Positions 18,146 to 26,788 of a stretch of DNA of 64,000 nt are shown piece by piece. The notes beneath the pieces were generated by a model. That model made no database searches and had not been told where the DNA came from. It worked only from the letters and a program-made list of their open reading frames with translations. Each line of letters opens with the position of its first letter. Within the stretch, counting starts at the first letter, position 1. The translations under genes were made by a program, and so were the position numbers. The stretch lies in the NCBI RefSeq assembly GCF_000311865.1, contig NZ_HE978580.1:1-64000 (forward strand), read 5' to 3'. Source of the DNA: Peptoniphilus obesi ph1. Its GTDB lineage: Bacteria > Bacillota > Clostridia > Tissierellales > Peptoniphilaceae.

Positions 18146-19168
18146 CTAAAATTGATTTAAAAATCTGTTATCGTTATCGAATAGCAACCTAATGTCGTTT
18201 AATTTATATTTAACCATAGCTATTCTGTCTATTCCCATTCCAAAAGCAAATCCTGAATAAACTTCTGGATCTATGCCACAGTTTCTTAAAACATTAGGAT
18301 GAACCATACCACAACCTAGAAGTTCCATACTCCAACCAGTATTGTTACAAGCGCTACAACCTTCGCCACCACATACTGTACAAGTAACATCTACTTCTGC
18401 ACTAGGTTCTGTAAATGGAAAATAATGAGGTCTAAATCTAGTTTTCATATTATCGCCAAAAAATGATTTAACGAAATAATTTAAATATTCAAATAGATTG
18501 GCCATAGAAATATTTTTATCAACAACTAGCCCTTCTAATTGATGGAACATTGGAGAGTGAGTTGCATCCACTTCATCAAATCTAAAAACTCTTCCTGAAC
18601 AAACCATTCTGATAGGAGCTCCGTGTTCTTTCATAGCCCTAATTTGAACAGGTGATGTTTGAGTTCTAAGTAAAGTCTTATCATCTATGTAAAAAGTATC
18701 ACTTTTACTTCTTGATGGATGGTTCTTAGGAGCATTTAGTAAATCAAAATTATTTGCAACAGTTTCAATTTCTGGACCATCATAAACCATAAAGCCCATG
18801 TTTATAAACAAATCTTCAAGTTCTTCAATTGTTTCAACTAATGGGTGTTTATGTCCAATTAAATTAGTCTTTTTATCTAATGTTATATCAATCTTTTCTT
18901 CGTTTAATTTCTTTTCTAATTGTTTTTGATTTAAGTCTTCAGTCTTTTCTTTAATTTTTTCTTCTATTCCAGTTCTTACTTCATTTGCAAGTGAGCCTAT
19001 AATTGGTCTTTCTTCTTTGGAAAGTTTTCCCATTTCTTTTAGGACTGCTGTTAACATTCCCTTTTTTCCTAAATATTTTATTCTTACTTGCTCAATATCT
19101 TTTAAGTCATTTGAATTGTCTAAGTCTAAATTTGCTTGATTTTTTATTTCTAAAATTTTATCCTTCAT
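18146..19168 (-). CDS. pheS: Phenylalanyl-tRNA synthetase alpha subunit
   Basis: About 340 residues. An N-terminal coiled coil (1-90) holds tRNA, and the class II catalytic domain carries motif 2 (FRFDEVDATHSPMFHQ) and motif 3 (GFAFGMGIDRIAM). The CTVCGGEGCSACNNTGW stretch gives a four-cysteine, probably zinc-binding, loop seen in many Firmicute PheS proteins. I place the start at the ATG at 19168, which follows GGAGG by five bases. The ATG at 19180 itself overlaps that site (ATGGAGGAT) and is unlikely; 19171 is the other option. First gene of the pheST-zapA-U32-mutS2-argS operon. No T-box is seen in its leader. Confidence 0.96.
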   Translation of the reverse strand: MKDKILEIKNQANLDLDNSNDLKDIEQVRIKYLGKKGMLTAVLKEMGKLSKEERPIIGSLANEVRTGIEEKIKEKTEDLNQKQLEKKLNEEKIDITLDKKTNLIGHKHPLVETIEELEDLFINMGFMVYDGPEIETVANNFDLLNAPKNHPSRSKSDTFYIDDKTLLRTQTSPVQIRAMKEHGAPIRMVCSGRVFRFDEVDATHSPMFHQLEGLVVDKNISMANLFEYLNYFVKSFFGDNMKTRFRPHYFPFTEPSAEVDVTCTVCGGEGCSACNNTGWSMELLGCGMVHPNVLRNCGIDPEVYSGFAFGMGIDRIAMVKYKLNDIRLLFDNDNRFLNQF

Positions 19169-19198
19169 CATATCCTCCATTTGCTCATCATCCCTAGC

Positions 19199-19227
19199 AT
19201 TATAGCATTAAAAGCAGATATTTTCAA
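19199..19227 (-). promoter_or_regulatory. Promoter of the pheST operon
   Basis: Minus-strand TTGAAA (19222-19227), a 17-bp spacer and a perfect TATAAT (19199-19204), about 30 bp before pheS. This is the strongest sigma-A-type match in this part of the window. Confidence 0.85.
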
Positions 19228-19302
19228 TGTTTGAGCCAGCTCTTAAGTTAAAATAAAAGCATTTTTAAAATTTTATTTTCTATCTAAATTTTAATAAAAA
19301 AT

Positions 19303-19345
19303 AAATCGTCATCTAAATTATAAATTAATAATTTGATAACGATTT
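19303..19345 (-). terminator. Terminator of arc operon
   Basis: A long minus-strand hairpin: AAATCGTTATC pairs with GATGACGATTT (one G-T), and the stem continues inward with AAATTAT/ATAATTT. The sequence ATTTTTTATT follows. It lies 13 bp past the arcC stop. Confidence 0.85.
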
Positions 19346-19358
19346 AACACTTAAATAT

Positions 19359-20297
19359 TTATTTTTCTAAAATTGTTCCTGTTCTTCCTTTTAATGCTTG
19401 GTCAGCTCTCTCAAGAGATGTAATTATTGCATGACAATTTTCTTTTCCATTCATAATAAAATTTTTACAAGCTTCAATTTTAGGAAGCATAGAACCTTTT
19501 GCAAATTCTCCTTCAGCTATATATTTATCAATTTCTTCTAAATTTAAGCTATCTAAGTCTACTTGATCTTTTGTATTAAAATTAATTGAAACTTTATCAA
19601 CAGCAGTTAGTATTAATAAAGAATCCGCTTCTAGGTCTAGGGCTAGTTTTGCACATGACCAATCCTTATCTATTACAGCTGCTACTCCTCTTAAGCCCTG
19701 TTCACTTTCTACAACGGGAATTCCCCCGCCACCACAAGATATTACTATTTTTCCACTTGCAATCAAAGTTTTAATGCTATTTAATTCTATTATTTTTTGA
19801 GGTTTAGGAGAAGCTACAACTCTTCTGTATCCTCTTCCTGCGTCTTCAGTGAAAATAAAACCTTTATCATTTTCAAATTTTTTAGCTTCTTCTTTACTAT
19901 AAAAAGCCCCAACTGGTTTTGTTGGATGTTTAAAAGCAGGATCATCTTTATCGACAAGAACTTGAGTTACTATTGTGCAGCAATCTTTACTGATTTTTCT
20001 TATTTTCAGTTCATTTTCTATTGCTTGTTGAAGTTGGTAACCAATATAGCCTTGACTCATAGCTCCACACTCTGCAAAAGGCATGTACGGTGTAGACATA
20101 GGACTATTTGATGAATATTCCATAGCTAAATTTATCATCCCAACTTGTGGCCCATTTCCATGACCAATTACAACTTCATTACCATCTTCAATTAGGTCTA
20201 CAATAGTTTTTGCTGTGTTTTTAACAATTCTTATTTGCTCTGAGGGAGTATGCCCTAAAGCATTACCCCCAAGAGCAATGACAATTCGTTTTGCCAT
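19359..20297 (-). CDS. arcC: Carbamate kinase
   Basis: A 312-residue carbamate kinase of the amino-acid kinase fold. It transfers phosphate from carbamoyl phosphate to ADP, the ATP-yielding step of the arginine deiminase pathway. The N-terminus has IVIALGGNALG and VIGHGNGPQVGM; the middle has CGGGGIPVV and VIDKDWSCAKLA, all family signatures. It ends the arcA-arcB-arcC operon, 19 bp after arcB, with a weak GTGGTATAG site before the ATG. Full length. The order fits fermentative arginine use rather than carbamoyl phosphate synthesis. Confidence 0.97.
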   Translation of the reverse strand: MAKRIVIALGGNALGHTPSEQIRIVKNTAKTIVDLIEDGNEVVIGHGNGPQVGMINLAMEYSSNSPMSTPYMPFAECGAMSQGYIGYQLQQAIENELKIRKISKDCCTIVTQVLVDKDDPAFKHPTKPVGAFYSKEEAKKFENDKGFIFTEDAGRGYRRVVASPKPQKIIELNSIKTLIASGKIVISCGGGGIPVVESEQGLRGVAAVIDKDWSCAKLALDLEADSLLILTAVDKVSINFNTKDQVDLDSLNLEEIDKYIAEGEFAKGSMLPKIEACKNFIMNGKENCHAIITSLERADQALKGRTGTILEK

Positions 20298-20316
20298 CTA
20301 TACCACTCTTATATAA

Positions 20317-21309
20317 TTATTTTAAAGTAGCATACATTACTGCTTTTATTGTATGCATTCTGTTTTCTGCTTGATCGAATACTTTTGATTTGCTAGATTC
20401 AAAAACTTCGTCTGAAACTTCCATTTCATTTATTCCAAATTTTTCAGCTATGTCTTTTCCTATAATTGTGTTGGTGTCGTGGAATGATGGTAGGCAGTGA
20501 AGGAAAATTGCATCTTTATCAGCCATATCCATTATTTTTTTATCAACCCTATATTTTTCTAGAAGTTCTATACGTTCTTCCCAAACTTCATCTGGTTCTC
20601 CCATTGATACCCAAATATCTGTATATATAGCGTGAGCCCCTTTTGCTCCTTCTTTTGGATCGTCAGTTAAAGTTATTGTCGATCCATTTTCTTTTGCTAT
20701 TTCTCTACATTGTTCTACTAATTTTTCTTCAGGCATTAAATCTTTTGGTCCACAAGCTGTGAAATTCATACCAAGTTTTGCAGATACTACCATTAATGAG
20801 TTTGCAACATTATTTCTTGCATCTCCCATATAGGTTAAGTTAAGTCCTTTTACATTTCCAAAATTTTCTTCAATGGTTAAAACATCCGCTAGCATTTGAG
20901 TTGGGTGGAATTCATCAGTTAAACCATTCCAAACTGGAACTTTTGCTTTTTCAGAAATTTCTTCAACAACTTTTTGTGAAAATCCTCTGTATTCTATACC
21001 ATCGTAAAATCTTCCTAGTACTCTAGCTGTATCTTCAATTGATTCTTTTTTGCCCATTTGAGATGTTCCAGGTTCTAGATATGTTACTCCCATTCCTAAA
21101 TCGTGTGCTCCAACTTCAAATGAACAACGAGTTCTAGTTGAAGTTTTTTCAAATAATAGTACGATATTTTTACCTTCTAGGTATCTATGTGGTGTTCTAG
21201 TTAGTTTTAATTTTTTTAATTCTTTAGATAATTCTAGTAAATATCTAATTTCTTCTGATGTAAAATCTAATAACTTTAAAAAACTTCTTCCTTGTAAATT
21301 AACTGGCAT
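20317..21309 (-). CDS. arcB: Ornithine carbamoyltransferase, catabolic
   Basis: A 330-residue enzyme that phosphorolyses citrulline to ornithine and carbamoyl phosphate in the deiminase pathway. Key motifs are STRTRCSFE (carbamoyl phosphate binding), HPTQMLADV, and [10 protein letters not shown] with the ornithine-binding cysteine. The ATG at 21309 follows GGGAGGTAAAA; a TTG 15 bases earlier reads through the ribosome-binding site and is rejected. It lies between arcA and arcC. The same family also makes citrulline for biosynthesis; operon context makes the catabolic assignment. Confidence 0.97.
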   Translation of the reverse strand: MPVNLQGRSFLKLLDFTSEEIRYLLELSKELKKLKLTRTPHRYLEGKNIVLLFEKTSTRTRCSFEVGAHDLGMGVTYLEPGTSQMGKKESIEDTARVLGRFYDGIEYRGFSQKVVEEISEKAKVPVWNGLTDEFHPTQMLADVLTIEENFGNVKGLNLTYMGDARNNVANSLMVVSAKLGMNFTACGPKDLMPEEKLVEQCREIAKENGSTITLTDDPKEGAKGAHAIYTDIWVSMGEPDEVWEERIELLEKYRVDKKIMDMADKDAIFLHCLPSFHDTNTIIGKDIAEKFGINEMEVSDEVFESSKSKVFDQAENRMHTIKAVMYATLK

Positions 21310-21345
21310 TTTTACCTCCCGCAAAATAATTATAGTTTATTAGTT

Positions 21346-22566
21346 TTAGTCTTCTCTTTCTAGTGGCATGCTCATACATCTTGGGCCGCCTCTACCTCTT
21401 ACAAGTTCTGCTCCCTTTATTTCAAGAACTTCCAGACCCTTGCTTTTTAATATATCATTTGTAACAGTATTTCTAGAATAAACAATAATCTTTCCTGGAC
21501 TTATACAAAGTGTATTTGACCCATCGTTCCATTGTTCTCTAGCTGCGATTATTTCATCGCCTCCGCCACAAAGAATTAACTCAACTTTTCTTTCTAGATA
21601 TTTTTCTAGAATATGTTCAAGAGTATCATGTTTTTCTCTTATTGTAAGTTCGTCTTCATTGTTTGCCCTAGTTATTTCAAAAACTCTAAGAGTCCCTAGA
21701 ATTCCTGGATGAATAGTAAATTTATCATAGTCAATTTGTGTAAAAACAGTATCCAAGTGCATAAAAGCTCTAGATTCTGGTAAGTCAAAGGCAAGTATAG
21801 TTCTAATTTTAGAATTTGAATCATAAAATATCTTTTTAGCTAAGTCGCTTATCGCATCCGCCTGTGTTCTTTGAGAAATACCTATGGCAAGAGTTGTTTC
21901 GTTTATATTTAATATGTCTCCTCCCTCTATTGTAGAAGGTGCATCTCTAGTATAAAGCATCTCAACTCTGTCTTTATAATCTTTGTGATATTTAAATATA
22001 TAATCTGCAAAGATTGTTTCTCTGTTTCTAGTCTTAGAGTACATTTTATTTAAGACTACTCCGTCACCAACAGAAGCAAATGGATCTCTCGTAAAGTAAA
22101 GATTTGGCATTGGTGCAAGAACCATTTTTGATGGTGGACTGACAAGGTCTACTAAGGAATCTTTTTCAGTTGTATCTATTTCCTTTAGATTAACCCCTTC
22201 CATTGTTTTTAAAATAAGTTCTTTATTATCTTTAATGGAATTTAAAAATTCAAACAAAGCAGTTTTATATTTTTTTGTATATATTCCACCCTCTGTGATA
22301 AATTGTTTTAAAAACTTTTCTCTTAAACCCGGATTTTGATCTAAGGTTTGAGTCATCAAATCTTCTAAGTAAACTACTTCAACTCCATTTTCTTTTAAAA
22401 CTCTAGCAAAATTATCATGCTCTTCTTGGGCTTCTTCTAAAAATGGAATGTCATCAAACAACAACTCTTTTAATGTGTTTGGAGTTAAGTTTAACAATTC
22501 TTTGCCTGGTCTATGTAATAATACTTTTTTTAAAGTTTTAATCTCGTTTGTAACATGAATAGCCAC
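21346..22566 (-). CDS. arcA: Arginine deiminase
   Basis: A 406-residue guanidino-group-modifying enzyme that hydrolyses arginine to citrulline and ammonia. Family landmarks are VLLHRPGKEL near the N-terminus, PNLYFTRDPFA, TIEGGDILN, FMHLDTVFT (general-base histidine) and the nucleophile cysteine in GRGGPRCMSMPL at the C-terminus. The start appears to be GTG at 22566 (GTG GCT ATT CAT), nine bases after AAGGAG. It is the first gene of arcABC. No arcD arginine/ornithine antiporter gene and no ArgR/ArcR gene are in the neighbourhood, so uptake and control must be encoded elsewhere. Confidence 0.97.
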   Translation of the reverse strand: MAIHVTNEIKTLKKVLLHRPGKELLNLTPNTLKELLFDDIPFLEEAQEEHDNFARVLKENGVEVVYLEDLMTQTLDQNPGLREKFLKQFITEGGIYTKKYKTALFEFLNSIKDNKELILKTMEGVNLKEIDTTEKDSLVDLVSPPSKMVLAPMPNLYFTRDPFASVGDGVVLNKMYSKTRNRETIFADYIFKYHKDYKDRVEMLYTRDAPSTIEGGDILNINETTLAIGISQRTQADAISDLAKKIFYDSNSKIRTILAFDLPESRAFMHLDTVFTQIDYDKFTIHPGILGTLRVFEITRANNEDELTIREKHDTLEHILEKYLERKVELILCGGGDEIIAAREQWNDGSNTLCISPGKIIVYSRNTVTNDILKSKGLEVLEIKGAELVRGRGGPRCMSMPLERED

Positions 22567-22800
22567 AACATCATACTCCTTTTTCTACTAAGACAATTAC
22601 TACACCTATCTTATACCCTTATTAAAATATATAAATTAATAATAAATTTACATATTTATGTTAATAATTTATCAATACTAAGGCACTAATTCTTAATTAT
22701 ACTATTTTTTTATAAATTTTTTATATTTTATCAGAAATTATTCATAAATTTAATAATTTTTTCTTATTTTTATAAATTTTATTAAATTTAATTTATTCAC

Positions 22801-22829
22801 TTGTCTATTTGTAAAATTTATGTTATTCT
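22801..22829 (+). promoter_or_regulatory. Promoter of tRNA-Cys gene
   Basis: TTGTCT (22801-22806), a 17-bp spacer and TATTCT (22824-22829), 13 bp before the tRNA. The sequence upstream is almost pure A/T and could act as an UP element. Confidence 0.65.
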
Positions 22830-22842
22830 ATAAAAGATCTAT

Positions 22843-22916
22843 GGCGACATAGCCAAGTGGTAAGGCACGGGTCTGCAACACCCTTATCACCAGTTCAAAT
22901 CTGGTTGTCGCCTCCA
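22843..22916 (+). tRNA. tRNA-Cys (anticodon GCA), CCA encoded
   Basis: A 74-nt cloverleaf. The acceptor GGCGACA pairs with TGTCGCC; the anticodon loop CTGCAAC reads UGC/UGU; the T-arm is ACCAG-TTCAAAT-CTGGT. The discriminator is T (U73), typical of tRNA-Cys, and CCA is encoded. It is a single tRNA, not part of a cluster, and is flanked by minus-strand genes. Confidence 0.96.
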
Positions 22917-22917
22917 T

Positions 22918-22934
22918 GGCCTCATTATGAGGCC
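22918..22934 (+). terminator. Terminator after tRNA-Cys
   Basis: The stem GGCCTCA/TGAGGCC with a short loop starts two bases after the CCA end and is followed by TATTTTTTT on the plus strand. Confidence 0.85.
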
Positions 22935-22951
22935 TATTTTTTTGCATAAAA

Positions 22952-22978
22952 AAAGTGCTAAGTTAAACTTAGCACTTT
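22952..22978 (-). terminator. Terminator of large SLH protein gene
   Basis: A 13-bp perfect stem, AAAGTGCTAAGTT with its complement around a single A, is followed on the minus strand by a seven-base T run. It lies directly downstream of the SLH gene stop at 22985. Confidence 0.85.
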
Positions 22979-22984
22979 CTCTTT

Positions 22985-24934
22985 TTAATAAAATTGGCCG
23001 TAATCCCCATCAACAATCTTAACTTGAACGTTAGTTAATTGGTTGCCATAAATGTTTGAATATTCTTTGTATCCTGTAATCCTTAAATAATCATATTTGT
23101 TTAAAATACTATTTGAAGAAAATACATATTCTTCACCTTTTTTCATGCTTGAAGATCTTCCAGGATTAACTATTTCTATAGTATATTCATGTTCTCTTTG
23201 ACCAAAATTATATAGTGTTCTTGTATCAATAACTTTAGCTATAGCATCAAATCTTTGACTAGAATCAACTTCTATAAACTCTGTAACATCATTACCTCTA
23301 AGAGAGATCTTTCCTGTTAAACCTACTAAATCTCTTTCGTTTATTTGAGATAGACGAAGGTTATTGAATCTTTGAGTTCTAAAAATAGTTTGATCAGTTA
23401 TATAATAAACATTTCTTCCATTATTTGTTTTAAAACTTATTTCCCCAATTCTTCCATCATTTCTTTTTGAAACATACATACTGGCATTTTCAATTTTACC
23501 ATAGTTATCTTGTTTTTGGTCTCCAATTGATGTTACAAATTTATAGTTTAGAGAAAGCGTAACATTTTGACCAGTTTTTAAATCTTTAAATAAAGAATTA
23601 TTAAACCATGGGTCATTTTGATTTGAGTTGCCATAGAAAGTATAGTTTTTATTATCAGAAAGCTTGATTGTTATTTTTTCTCTTGTATTTGCTGATGTTG
23701 CACTAGAAACGCTTGTAATAGTACCACTTACACTTGTAGATTTTGGATAAACTTGAGCTTCTTTAATTATATTATTTTTATCAGCTTTAAATTCTACAAT
23801 ATCATCTACATATAGGTCACTAAGCTTTATTAATTGACCATATTTATAGATTTTAGAGTTTGAGTCAGTCTTGAATGTTTCAGTTTTATTTGTAGTAAAT
23901 CTAGAATCTTTTGAAAGGTCTACATCCTTATTGCTTGAATAGTTTAAAGTAACTGAACCATTAGAAACTCCTCTTACATAAGCTATTAAATCAACTTTTG
24001 AATTAGTAATTTCAATAGTTTTAGCTAAACCTTCTGCAGTCTTATCTGAAAGTGTAGCATAAGTTATTTTTAATTCTTGGTCTGGTTTAATATCTGAGAA
24101 TTTAAGGCTTGTTTCACCTTGTTTATAAATAGTAGATGAGTTAACCCTAAATTGATATCTCTTGTTATTTGATTCAACAATTATTGTATCTTGATTATTA
24201 ATATTTGTTGAAAGGATAACAGTTGCTGTCATTGTTTTAGTTTCTGTGTTTAGACCTTCTGCCTTGCTATAATCATAAGAAAGCTTAGTGATTTTCGCCA
24301 TTTCACTTCTTCTTATATGGCGTTCTCCTTCAAATTTTCCATCAGATCCAGTTGATGAGAAGATGCCAGCCTTAACTAATGAAGCTAAATATCCTTTAGT
24401 AGAAGCTGGAATTTTATCCTTATCATCATGTCTTAAATAAGATTGATCTCCATTTGCAGGTAGTTTTAAAGCTCTTGCAAAATAAACTGAAATTGTATTT
24501 CTATCAGGAAATACTGGATTATCTGGATTTATAAATCCTTTTTGTTTAGCCTCTTTTACTGTATCAAGAGTGATTATGTCTCTTTCAATTGCTAGTGCAA
24601 CTGATTCTTTAGACCATGAAGCTACTCCTATTTTAGTAAGGTCATCTCCATATTTTTCCACTGCTTTATTTACTTCATCTTGTGGTGCATTAATAACACC
24701 TTTTAATAATTTTAAAGTTTCTTCAAAGCTAACTGCTCTGTCTGGTTCAAAGTTACCATTTGGGTATCCATCGATAACACCCTTATCACTTAGTTCATCA
24801 ATATAACTATATGACCAACCATAAGGGCCATTTTTAGTTACGTCTTTAAATTCTTTAGCAAACACTGAGTTTGATAATAAAATTGTTGCGCATAAAGATA
24901 CGCCCAGTGCTTTTTTGAAATTTTTTCTAATCAT
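22985..24934 (-). CDS. Large SLH-domain surface protein
   Basis: A 649-residue exported protein. The signal peptide (about 1-26, ending VFA) is followed by three SLH modules (about 27-225) with DVTKNGPYGWSYSYIDELSDKGVI, GYPNGNFEPDRAVS and RHIRRSEMAK. The remaining 420 residues are a beta-rich, N/S/T/K-rich region of repeated small domains (TATVILSTNINNQDT, SGTITSVSSAT, DAIAKVIDTRT), each with short VxG or VxxS turns like OB/S1-type folds. It should be wall-bound through SLH and display the C-terminal part outward. No catalytic motif is visible. It may be an S-layer or matrix protein. AGGAGGTAAAT precedes the ATG. Confidence 0.87.
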   Translation of the reverse strand: MIRKNFKKALGVSLCATILLSNSVFAKEFKDVTKNGPYGWSYSYIDELSDKGVIDGYPNGNFEPDRAVSFEETLKLLKGVINAPQDEVNKAVEKYGDDLTKIGVASWSKESVALAIERDIITLDTVKEAKQKGFINPDNPVFPDRNTISVYFARALKLPANGDQSYLRHDDKDKIPASTKGYLASLVKAGIFSSTGSDGKFEGERHIRRSEMAKITKLSYDYSKAEGLNTETKTMTATVILSTNINNQDTIIVESNNKRYQFRVNSSTIYKQGETSLKFSDIKPDQELKITYATLSDKTAEGLAKTIEITNSKVDLIAYVRGVSNGSVTLNYSSNKDVDLSKDSRFTTNKTETFKTDSNSKIYKYGQLIKLSDLYVDDIVEFKADKNNIIKEAQVYPKSTSVSGTITSVSSATSANTREKITIKLSDNKNYTFYGNSNQNDPWFNNSLFKDLKTGQNVTLSLNYKFVTSIGDQKQDNYGKIENASMYVSKRNDGRIGEISFKTNNGRNVYYITDQTIFRTQRFNNLRLSQINERDLVGLTGKISLRGNDVTEFIEVDSSQRFDAIAKVIDTRTLYNFGQREHEYTIEIVNPGRSSSMKKGEEYVFSSNSILNKYDYLRITGYKEYSNIYGNQLTNVQVKIVDGDYGQFY

Positions 24935-24980
24935 ATTTACCTCCTATTCGATAAATCATAAAAAAATATTCTTGGATTTC

Positions 24981-24989
24981 ATTATATCA
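24981..24989 (-). promoter_or_regulatory. Extended -10 promoter of large SLH gene
   Basis: The minus strand reads TGATATAAT, a TGn extended -10, about 47 bp before the start at 24934. No good -35 is needed or visible. Confidence 0.5.
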
Positions 24990-25047
24990 TAGTTAGAAAA
25001 CTAAAATTATTACAAGTATATTGCAATGATTCCATAAATATTAAATT

Positions 25048-25929
25048 TTATTTAAAATTATCAAGCCAAGCTATGAGTACTTTTAAATACTTCTTTCTTT
25101 CATCAATAAATGGCATATGTCTCGAATATTGAAAAAGTTCCCATTTTGAATTTTCTATATTATCAAAAAGAATTTTTGAAATATAAGGAGATGATAAATC
25201 CATAGATCCTGATGTTATAAGGCTTGGGACTTTTATTTCAGATAGTCTATCTGTGTAGTCAAAACCTGATAAAGTTCCTGTTGGCATAAATTCATTTTGT
25301 CCCCAGGATTTTATATAGGCAATTCTTCCTGCATTTTTATTTCTTCTTAAGCATTCTGGATCGCTTTCTTTTGGACTTGATGCAGAATATTTTTCCATAA
25401 ATTCATCTACAACTTCCTTATATAAAGGATTGTCATAGTCATCATTTTCTTCTGCTTTTTTTATTATTTCTTGTTTTTCTTTTTCCATGTAAGAAATGCG
25501 TCTGTATTGTTCCTCTTTCCATAATTTTGCACTTGATAAGGTTGAGGATAAGATTAAAGATTCGAGTCCTCTTGGTTTTCTATCTATGCAATAAGAAAGA
25601 GTAAGCATTCCTCCCCATGATTGTCCAAGAATATGAAGATTTTCTAAGTTTAATTTTTCTCTTAAATTTTCTAATTCTTGAGTCCAAAATTCTTGATTAA
25701 AATTAGAAGAGTCTAATTCCATGCTAGATTTGCCACAACCAATTTGGTCATACATAACTAGTGGTCTATCAAGCTCTTCTGCTATTTCATCAAAAACTTC
25801 AAAATAATTATGAGTAGATCCTGGTCCGCCATGTAAAAAAAGAAGTGGATATTTTTTAGCTTGTGGATTTGTTATTCTGTAATAAGTTTTGTAATTTTTA
25901 AAATCAATATATCCTTCTTGTATTCTCAT
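25048..25929 (-). CDS. Proline iminopeptidase-like alpha/beta hydrolase
   Basis: A 293-residue hydrolase of peptidase family S33. The oxyanion loop HGGPGSTHNYF, DQIGCGKSS, the nucleophile elbow GQSWGG, a helical cap (about 135-205) with many K/E residues, and a late histidine in YSRHMPF make up the catalytic layout. The family cuts N-terminal proline or other residues from short peptides in the cytoplasm, which suits a peptide-fermenting anaerobe. It lacks a signal peptide. AGGAGGGAAT precedes the ATG. It is transcribed alone, divergently from the SirC-like gene. The acid residue is probably in SGSMDLSS. Substrate specificity is inferred. Confidence 0.88.
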   Translation of the reverse strand: MRIQEGYIDFKNYKTYYRITNPQAKKYPLLFLHGGPGSTHNYFEVFDEIAEELDRPLVMYDQIGCGKSSMELDSSNFNQEFWTQELENLREKLNLENLHILGQSWGGMLTLSYCIDRKPRGLESLILSSTLSSAKLWKEEQYRRISYMEKEKQEIIKKAEENDDYDNPLYKEVVDEFMEKYSASSPKESDPECLRRNKNAGRIAYIKSWGQNEFMPTGTLSGFDYTDRLSEIKVPSLITSGSMDLSSPYISKILFDNIENSKWELFQYSRHMPFIDERKKYLKVLIAWLDNFK

Positions 25930-26042
25930 ATTCCCTCCTATAATTATTTATTATAAATATATTAATAATAATTATCAAATAATATTTATTTCTTAAGTAT
26001 TTTTAATAATTTAATTATAAACAAATGAGGTATAATAATAGA

Positions 26043-26050
26043 AAAGGAGG
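26043..26050 (+). promoter_or_regulatory. Ribosome-binding site of SirC-like gene
   Basis: AAAGGAGG seven bases before the ATG at 26057 fixes the start of the plus-strand pair. A possible -10 TATAAT lies just upstream at about 26032-26037, without a convincing -35. Confidence 0.6.
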
Positions 26051-26056
26051 TATATT

Positions 26057-26788
26057 ATGAGATATTTACCTATGAGCTACAATACAAAAGATAAAAATGC
26101 TTTGGTTCTTGGAGGAGGTCTTCTTGCCCTATCAAGAATTAAAAAACTTTTAGATACTGAATTTAAAATATATATAATTGCAGCGAGTTTTGTAGATGAG
26201 ATTAAAAAACTTAGTGAAGATTATCCAGAAAAGGTGTTTATTAAAGAAACTGAACTCAAAGAAAACTTTATGTTCTTTAGTTATGATTATGTTTTAATTG
26301 CGACAAATGATTTTAATTTAAATTTAGCCTTTGAAGAAAGGTGTAAAAATTCCAATATCAGCTATGAAAGAGTCGATATTTTATCAGATTCTGAGCTTAT
26401 AATGAATGAAGTTATTGAAAAAAATAATATAAAGATTGGTCTAGATACTCACAAGTTAAATCCTAGTCTTGTTGAGATTATAAAATCTGATATAGAGAAA
26501 TTTTTAGATAAATATTCAAAAGAAAAGTTTGATATTCTTGATGATATAAGACGAGAATTAGTTAGAAAAAATACATCTAACATAGACAAAATTATCAAAG
26601 ATTTATATTTTAACGAAAAGATTTCTTTAGATACTTATTTAGAAGATTTAAAAAATAATAAAATCAAAGAAGATGAAAAAGATCTTGAAGATTTTATAGA
26701 TGATGTGGATGAAAATGAAGACTCTTCTGAAAACTCTGAAAAAAAAGAAGATCCTAAAGATGATGAGGTAATTTCAGATGAAGAATAA
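26057..26788 (+). CDS. SirC/CysG-like NAD(P)-binding protein, acidic tail
   Basis: A 243-residue protein. Residues 1-115 match the N-terminal Rossmann domain of precorrin-2 dehydrogenase/sirohydrochlorin ferrochelatase (YLPMSYNTKDKNALVLGGG, then ALSRIKKLL and DYVLIATND). Residues 115-195 resemble the helical dimerisation region. The last 45 residues are nearly all D/E/K/S with a strong acidic bias (DFIDDVDENEDSSENSEKK). No other tetrapyrrole gene is nearby. The glycine-rich loop GGGLLAL is intact, so it may still oxidise precorrin-2. The acidic tail is not typical of the family. It overlaps the next gene by 11 bases. Confidence 0.78.
   Translation: MRYLPMSYNTKDKNALVLGGGLLALSRIKKLLDTEFKIYIIAASFVDEIKKLSEDYPEKVFIKETELKENFMFFSYDYVLIATNDFNLNLAFEERCKNSNISYERVDILSDSELIMNEVIEKNNIKIGLDTHKLNPSLVEIIKSDIEKFLDKYSKEKFDILDDIRRELVRKNTSNIDKIIKDLYFNEKISLDTYLEDLKNNKIKEDEKDLEDFIDDVDENEDSSENSEKKEDPKDDEVISDEE

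Noticed and set aside
19228-19358. Possible T-box or other leader for pheS
   Set aside because: No GGTGGNACC core or specifier-like stem; the promoter lies only about 30 bp before pheS, leaving no room.
19586-20111. Two plus-strand frames over arcC
   Set aside because: They lie fully inside carbamate kinase, lack ribosome-binding sites, and one is leucine-rich nonsense.
22567-22800. ArgR/ArcR or CRP-type operator upstream of arcA
   Set aside because: The region is almost pure A/T and no TGTGA-N6-TCACA or ARG-box pair is convincing.
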